Positions 59,725-64,000 of a stretch of DNA of 64,000 nucleotides are shown piece after piece. The notes under the pieces were generated by a model, which worked only from the letters and a program-made list of their open reading frames with translations, ran no database searches and had not been told where the DNA came from. Each line of letters begins with the position of its first letter. The first letter of the stretch is position 1. Position numbers and translations under genes: made by a program. The DNA is taken from assembly GCF_002723995.1 (NCBI RefSeq), contig NZ_BEWP01000003.1:1-64000 (forward strand). Reading direction: 5' to 3'. This stretch comes from Gluconobacter kondonii (lineage in GTDB: Bacteria; Pseudomonadota; Alphaproteobacteria; Acetobacterales; Acetobacteraceae).

Positions 59725-59853
59725 ATGCAGACACCCGATACAACCAACGATGTTCCCGTTATTGGCACAAAAGCGCTGATCATCATGCATGTGATGCTGG
59801 TTGCATTCATCGCTCTGGTGCATTTCAAGCTGACGAGCGCTACGGACTTCTGA
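59725..59853 (+). CDS. Possible 42-residue single-span membrane protein
   Basis: A short frame with AGGATA 8 nt before the ATG. The residues ALIIMHVMLVAFIALV form a convincing transmembrane helix preceded by a polar N-terminus (MQTPDTTNDVPVIG) and a short polar tail (KLTSATDF). Its 3' end overlaps the 3' end of znuB by 14 bp in the opposite direction. TTGACT lies 33 bp upstream as a possible -35. I do not recognise it; evidence is the ribosome site and hydrophobic pattern only. Confidence 0.4.
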   Translation: MQTPDTTNDVPVIGTKALIIMHVMLVAFIALVHFKLTSATDF

Positions 59854-60646
59854 ACCGCCGCCACAGATCGGCCAACGCATAGGAGAGGGCAGCCCCAAGC
59901 CCGATCCAAAACGGAACCGGCGCATCCGTCACCCAGGACAGCATTAGTCCACCCCACGACAATCCCAGCGCCAGCCCGACCGAAACGGCAATCCCGGCGA
60001 GCGGCCCAAGCCCAAGCTTCAACGCTGTCGCAGCAGGCCCGATCATCAGGCTGAACGCCAGAAGCGCGCCCGCCACTTCCGCACAGGCCGCACAGGCCAG
60101 CGCCGCCACGACCATGAACACCACCGACACCAGCCGCGCCGGCACACCCCGCGCCCGCGCCACTTCCGGCGCCAGACTGGCAAACAGCAGCCGACGTCCC
60201 AGAAACGCCAGCAGTCCAAGACACAGCACGGCCACCCCACACAGCGCCTCCAGCGTCGGCACATCAATGCCTAGAACGTCACCGAACAGCAGCGTGGTCG
60301 CAAGGCTGGAGCCCCGGTTGCTCATGTGCAGGAACCATGCCCCAAGACCAAGACTGGCCGCGAGCACAAGCCCGATCGTGCTGTCCCGCTGAGCGGGAAC
60401 ACCGCGCTCCCCTTCGCGCTCAGCCCCGATGACGAACCCCGCCATCAGACTGAACACCACCATTCCCGAAAGCGGCGGAAAGCCAAGCCAAACCGCCCCG
60501 GCCGCCCCGCTGAATCCGATATGCGACAGCGCATGGGCCGCAAACGCCTGACGCCGCAGCATCAGGAACCAGCCCACCGTCCCCGCCAGAACAGAAACAA
60601 CCGCCGCGCCCACAAAGGCATGGCGCATGAAATCAAACTCGAACAT
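59840..60646 (-). CDS. znuB: Zinc ABC transporter permease
   Basis: A 268-residue ABC-3 type metal permease with about eight membrane helices. The family signature appears in [21 protein letters not shown] and the later ALLAFSLMIGPAATALKLG. It partners ZnuC (61322) and ZnuA (62184) in the same operon. GGGGGG precedes the ATG at 60646, which overlaps the znuC end by 14 bp. Zinc is favoured because of the Zur-like box upstream of znuA; manganese is the main alternative. Confidence 0.92.
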   Translation of the reverse strand: MFEFDFMRHAFVGAAVVSVLAGTVGWFLMLRRQAFAAHALSHIGFSGAAGAVWLGFPPLSGMVVFSLMAGFVIGAEREGERGVPAQRDSTIGLVLAASLGLGAWFLHMSNRGSSLATTLLFGDVLGIDVPTLEALCGVAVLCLGLLAFLGRRLLFASLAPEVARARGVPARLVSVVFMVVAALACAACAEVAGALLAFSLMIGPAATALKLGLGPLAGIAVSVGLALGLSWGGLMLSWVTDAPVPFWIGLGAALSYALADLWRRFRSP

Positions 60647-61322
60647 GCAGCCCCCCGTCCGCAAGCTGCACAACTCGCGTCACGGCTCCCGACAGTGCCT
60701 CGGTTTCATGAGACGTCAGAACAATCCCAATCCCCAGACGCTCCGTCAGATCCCGCAACAGACGCACCGTCCGCTCCTGCCCCGCCTGATCAAGCGCCGC
60801 CAGCGGCTCATCCAGCAACAGCAGATCCGGGCTGCCCGCCAGAGCCTGCGCCAGCCCAACCCGCTGACGCTCCCCGCCGGACAGCAATCCCAGAGGACGG
60901 TGCGCAAATGACGCAGCCCCCGTCAGCGCCAGAAGCCGGTCCGCTTCCTCCCGCCGAGCCCACAGACGCAACGGGAGTCCCCAACGCACACCGTCCACCG
61001 CCGCCCGCACATGACTGACCGCCGGAAGCAGCAGCGCCGCATCCGTCACACTCTGCGGCATGTAACCGATATGCTGCCGGGCCTGCGCCGGCGACAGACC
61101 ATGCGTGAGAATTTCGCCCGCCTGAAGTGGAATCAGCCCCAACATCGCCCGCAGCAGCGTGGACTTCCCCGCCCCGTTCCGCCCGGACAGAAGCGTCATG
61201 CCCGAAAGCGGCACCGTCAGAGACGCCTCCCGCAACACACAGGTCGATCCCGCCGTGAGCGTCACATCCCGCAAAACCAACCCACGCTCCGGCTGACAGC
61301 AGACCCGTTTATTTTCCGCCAT
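60633..61322 (-). CDS. znuC: Zinc ABC transporter ATP-binding protein
   Basis: A 229-residue ABC ATPase with Walker A SGRNGAGKST, Q-loop YMPQSVTD, signature LLSGGERQRVGLAQAL, Walker B LLLLDEPLAALD and switch His in LTSHETEAL. The ATG at 61322 lies inside the last codons of znuA, so it is translation-coupled to it. It energises ZnuB in the inner membrane. Confidence 0.94.
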   Translation of the reverse strand: MAENKRVCCQPERGLVLRDVTLTAGSTCVLREASLTVPLSGMTLLSGRNGAGKSTLLRAMLGLIPLQAGEILTHGLSPAQARQHIGYMPQSVTDAALLLPAVSHVRAAVDGVRWGLPLRLWARREEADRLLALTGAASFAHRPLGLLSGGERQRVGLAQALAGSPDLLLLDEPLAALDQAGQERTVRLLRDLTERLGIGIVLTSHETEALSGAVTRVVQLADGGLHVRV

Positions 61323-62184
61323 CACCCAGCGCCTGCTCCACCGTCTGAAGAATGCCATGAACCCAGCCCTGCCAGGACTGCCCCGGTGGCAAAGTCTCCC
61401 CAATCGCCACGACCGGCAAGCCCACAGCCCGCGCCCGATCCACCAGCCGGTCGATCTGCGGCGAATGAATGGCCGGATTGGTCATCAGCATCCGCACCTT
61501 ACGCCCGTCAATCAACATATCGACCTGCGCCACATCGCGCGGCGAGGGCTCCGCATGGTTCATGATCGACAGCGCAAAATTCTCATCCAAAACCGCCAGC
61601 CCCGCATCCCGAAGCAACGTCTCCCCAACCGGCTCCACCGCCGCCACGGGCACGGCCTCATGACGCGCCTTCATCGCCGCCAGACGATCCGTCACGCCGT
61701 CCAGTTCCTTCCGGAATATCGCCAGCCTCTCCGCCACGGCCGGTGCGGAAATTCCCGGCTGATGCGACAGCCTGTCCGCAAAAACCTGCGCGACTTTCCC
61801 CACCGCCGCCGGATCGAGAAAGAGATGCGGATTGTCGCCGGGCCGCCACCCCGCGAGAGATGCCACCACGATCCGCTCCGGCACGGAAGCCGTAAAGGGA
61901 AGCGCCCAGTCGTCATAGGTCGCACCATTCACGACCGCGATGGTCGCCCCCGCCATAGCGCGCGCCATGGAGGGCGAGGGCGTCAAATCATGCGGATCAA
62001 TCCCCGGCGTCGCCAGAAGGGCCTGCGTCTGCACATCCGCTCCCCCGATCTGCGCCGCCACATCGCACCAGGCCGCTTCAACGCACACCACACGCACAGG
62101 GGGCTGCGACGGCTCGGCCTGAGCAGCGGCTGCACCTCCTGAAATCAGTGCAGCCAGCAACAAAGCTGGAAAAAAACGCATCAT
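61309..62184 (-). CDS. znuA: Zinc ABC transporter periplasmic binding protein
   Basis: A 291-residue cluster A-I binding protein. Signal peptide MMRFFPALLLAALISGGAAAAQA; metal ligands likely come from DPHDLTPSPSM and DNPHLFLDP, the latter in place of the more usual DPHxW. It lacks the His-rich loop found in many ZnuA proteins. GAGGACC precedes the ATG at 62184. A Zur-like site lies directly upstream. It is the first gene of znuA-znuC-znuB. Confidence 0.9.
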   Translation of the reverse strand: MMRFFPALLLAALISGGAAAAQAEPSQPPVRVVCVEAAWCDVAAQIGGADVQTQALLATPGIDPHDLTPSPSMARAMAGATIAVVNGATYDDWALPFTASVPERIVVASLAGWRPGDNPHLFLDPAAVGKVAQVFADRLSHQPGISAPAVAERLAIFRKELDGVTDRLAAMKARHEAVPVAAVEPVGETLLRDAGLAVLDENFALSIMNHAEPSPRDVAQVDMLIDGRKVRMLMTNPAIHSPQIDRLVDRARAVGLPVVAIGETLPPGQSWQGWVHGILQTVEQALGDGGK

Positions 62185-62213
62185 GGTCCTCGGGGCAGGG
62201 GTCAAGGATCAGG

Positions 62214-62228
62214 TGTTATAAAGTAACA
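62214..62228. promoter_or_regulatory. Probable Zur box upstream of znuA
   Basis: TGTTA-TAAAG-TAACA is an inverted repeat 30 bp upstream of the znuA start and resembles the alphaproteobacterial Zur-binding palindrome (ATGTTATANNATAACAT). It supports zinc-dependent repression of the operon. Confidence 0.7.
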
Positions 62229-62259
62229 TTTACGACCTGACCATCCTCCCCGGAACGCC

Positions 62260-62667
62260 TTATCCCTGACGCAGATAAAGTGCCGCCGCCGCGGCCACAA
62301 CCCTGCGCTGGTAATCCAGATTGAGCGGCAGTGTGCGGGAATGATAATCCCCGATCGCCTTCATCAGATTGCCATGCTCCTCATTCAGCGCCCTGCGCAG
62401 GATCATCGCCGCCGCCGCGATATTGAAACACGGCTCCAGCGCCAGACGCGCCGCAACCTGCGACACCGGCTGATGGGTCATGGAGGCGATCGGCAAAATC
62501 CAGCGCGAATTGATCTGCATGAGCCCAATATCCACCGAACCGTCCGTATTGGTGCTGACATGCCCCATCGTCCCGCCCTCGACCCGCTGGATTGCAGGCA
62601 GGATGCGCGGCGGCAGATGGTAATGTAAAGCCGAAGCCAGCATGCAGGCCAGCAGACCGCCAGCCAT
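62260..62667 (-). CDS. Lytic transglycosylase-like protein (VirB1/IpgF type)
   Basis: A 135-residue protein with the lysozyme-like SLT core: catalytic Glu in AIQRVEGGTMG, DIGLMQINSRW, and the Asn-containing FNIAAAAMILRRAL. A short hydrophobic N-terminus (GGLLACMLASAL) can serve as a signal peptide. Small transglycosylases of this type open peptidoglycan for secretion or pilus assembly, but no such machinery is nearby. The start at 62667 has no strong ribosome site. Confidence 0.8.
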   Translation of the reverse strand: MAGGLLACMLASALHYHLPPRILPAIQRVEGGTMGHVSTNTDGSVDIGLMQINSRWILPIASMTHQPVSQVAARLALEPCFNIAAAAMILRRALNEEHGNLMKAIGDYHSRTLPLNLDYQRRVVAAAAALYLRQG

Positions 62668-62773
62668 GGTTATGAACGGACCACAGGGTGAATCATGCCC
62701 CGGACCCTAGCATCAGACGCGCCTGCCTGCCATCCTGAACCCCTCGTGATGACCGCAAAGGACAGGAGGACAC

Positions 62774-63250
62774 GTGCAGGACACATCCGCGACCCTGACA
62801 CTGGACGCTCTCGGCATTTCCTATGAACGCCATGTCTATGAGTATGACCCCTCAGCAGGAAAACTTGGCGTGGCCGCCGCCGCAGCGCTGGGCCTGTCGC
62901 CGGATCACGTCCTCAAGACCCTGATGGTGCAGATCGACGGACGCCCCGCCTGCGTGGTGCTGCCTGCGGATCGCGAACTGGATTTCGCCCGCGTGGCACA
63001 GGCCTTCGGAGGCCGGAAAGCCAAGATGCTCTCCCGCCCCGATGCCGAACAGCGCACCGGCTACCGCATCGGCGGCGTGAGCCCCTTCGGACAGCGCAGC
63101 GCCGTCCCCACGGCCTTCGAGCAATGCGGCATGGACGGCCCACCCGTGGTCATCAATGGCGGAAGCCAGGGCCTCCTGATCGAACTGTCCCCGCAGGACG
63201 CCCTGACCGCCACCGGTGGCCTTGTGGCCGATCTGGTCAAACCCCTTTAA
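62774..63250 (+). CDS. ybaK: Cys-tRNA(Pro)/Cys-tRNA(Cys) deacylase YbaK
   Basis: A 158-residue trans-editing enzyme of the YbaK/ProX family that hydrolyses mischarged Cys-tRNA(Pro). Typical motifs are the early LGVAAAAALGLSPDHVLKTLMV with its Lys, ADRELDFARVAQAFGGRKAKM and GGVSPFGQR. The start is a GTG at 62774 with AGGAGG 5 nt upstream. It converges with galE. Confidence 0.92.
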   Translation: MQDTSATLTLDALGISYERHVYEYDPSAGKLGVAAAAALGLSPDHVLKTLMVQIDGRPACVVLPADRELDFARVAQAFGGRKAKMLSRPDAEQRTGYRIGGVSPFGQRSAVPTAFEQCGMDGPPVVINGGSQGLLIELSPQDALTATGGLVADLVKPL

Positions 63251-64000
63251 GCAGCGCCGTATCCGTCGGGATGGTCCACACGCCAGCGCAGGGCCGTCTC
63301 GACGATATCATCAAGCTGACTGAACTTCGGGTCCCAGCCCGTTTCCTTGCGGATCTGCGAGGAATCCGCCACCAGAACCGCCGGGTCTCCCCCACGGCGC
63401 GGCGCCCATTCCCAAGGCACTTTCCGGCCGCTGACACGCTCGACACTCTGGACGACTTCCAGATTGGTAAAGCCCAGCCCATTGCCCAGATTATACGTCA
63501 CGGACCGCTCATCGAGCTGCCCCATGGCGCGGATATGCGCATCGGCCAGATCCGTCACATGGATATAGTCGCGCACACAGGTGCCATCGCGCGTCGGATA
63601 GTCATTCCCGAACAGCTTCAGCCCAGTTCGACGTCCCAGCGCCGCGTCGATCGTCAACGGAATGAGATGCGTCTCCGGCCGATGATCCTCACCCAGACGT
63701 CCCTGTGCATCCGCACCCGCCGCATTGAAATAACGCAGGCACGCGCTCTTCATACCGCAGATCCGGTCCGCCCAGACCAGCGCCCGCTCGATCAGATATT
63801 TGCTCTCGCCATAAGGCGACCCCGGATCAACCGGCGCATCCGCCGAAATCAGCGGCGGACGATCATCGCCACCAAACAAAGCCGCCGTCGAGGAGAACAC
63901 GAAGCGCTTTACGCCATGCCGCGTGCAGGCCTCGATCAGGTTCAGAGCCGTGATGTAGTTCCGGCGCAGATAGAGGAAAGGCTGGCTCATGCTTTCGCCC
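63247..64000 (-). CDS. galE: UDP-glucose 4-epimerase, truncated by the window end
   Basis: The C-terminal 250 residues of GalE lie in the window; the first Met seen (MSQPFLYLRRNY) is internal because codons for GES continue to the edge, matching the conserved VGES motif, so the true start is outside. Motifs include the SSTAALFG region, the YGESKYLIERAL Tyr-x3-Lys dyad and the RYFNAAGAD motif. The enzyme interconverts UDP-glucose and UDP-galactose for surface polysaccharides, together with the rhamnose genes nearby. Confidence 0.93.
   Translation of the reverse strand, partial: GESMSQPFLYLRRNYITALNLIEACTRHGVKRFVFSSTAALFGGDDRPPLISADAPVDPGSPYGESKYLIERALVWADRICGMKSACLRYFNAAGADAQGRLGEDHRPETHLIPLTIDAALGRRTGLKLFGNDYPTRDGTCVRDYIHVTDLADAHIRAMGQLDERSVTYNLGNGLGFTNLEVVQSVERVSGRKVPWEWAPRRGGDPAVLVADSSQIRKETGWDPKFSQLDDIVETALRWRVDHPDGYGAA

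Overview
The window looks like an origin-proximal chromosomal segment of an acetic acid bacterium, most likely Gluconobacter (Acetobacteraceae, Alphaproteobacteria). This rests on the membrane-bound PQQ alcohol dehydrogenase pair adhA-adhB (757 and 478 residues), a bacterial pyruvate decarboxylase, a GMC dehydrogenase with a small partner subunit, high GC content and alphaproteobacterial gene order (miaA-ilvIHC, mutY beside a DUF721/DciA gene, rho...mnmE-mnmG-rsmG-parA-parB). The genus call is inference from remembered protein similarity. There are no transposases, phage genes or CRISPR arrays. Two tRNAs (Ala-CGC, Lys-CTT) are present.

Layout. 0-6.7 kb: tRNA-Ala, YggT, tldD, an aminotransferase, glnA with an unusual N-terminal tail, a TRIC-type channel, a CopZ-like chaperone and an ABM-fold protein. 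6.9-11.7 kb: the glycine cleavage operon gcvT-gcvH-gcvP behind a tandem glycine riboswitch. 11.7-19.9 kb: a second ABM protein, a DUF333 lipoprotein, a MarR regulator with a 24-bp palindrome, speD/speE, the ilvI-ilvH-ilvC operon, miaA and serB. 20-29 kb: a secreted glycine-rich protein, DciA and mutY, an orphan gene, pdc, a ZntB/CorA transporter, ahcY and a DUF3597 protein. 29-37 kb: a TonB-dependent receptor interrupted by one in-frame TGA and coupled to a histidine acid phosphatase, an L,D-transpeptidase, a 2-oxoacid dehydrogenase E2 with no visible E1/E3-binding domain, and a two-gene GMC dehydrogenase. 37-48.7 kb: rho, ogt, adhAB, mnmE-mnmG-rsmG-parA-parB. 48.7-51.7 kb: tRNA-Lys and a two-gene unit of a histidine phosphatase and a 682-residue PLP-fold protein of unknown role. 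51.9-57.4 kb: rmlBACD, a glycosyltransferase and an AT-rich FemAB-like gene. 57.6-64 kb: HIT protein, sugar MFS transporter, a zinc ABC operon with a Zur-like box, a lytic transglycosylase, YbaK and a truncated galE.

How the parts fit together. Ethanol chemistry is represented by pdc (pyruvate to acetaldehyde) and adhAB (periplasmic ethanol oxidation). One-carbon and methyl metabolism appear as gcvTHP, ahcY and speDE. ParA/ParB have five parS-like 16-mers spread over 43 kb, which marks the region as the centromere domain of the chromosome; a sixth, decayed copy survives only as its encoded peptide. The most unusual items are the PLP-fold/phosphatase pair, the nonsense-interrupted receptor next to a phosphatase, the E2 protein without a peripheral-subunit-binding domain, the parS ghost, and an AT-rich acyltransferase gene at the edge of the rhamnose cluster.
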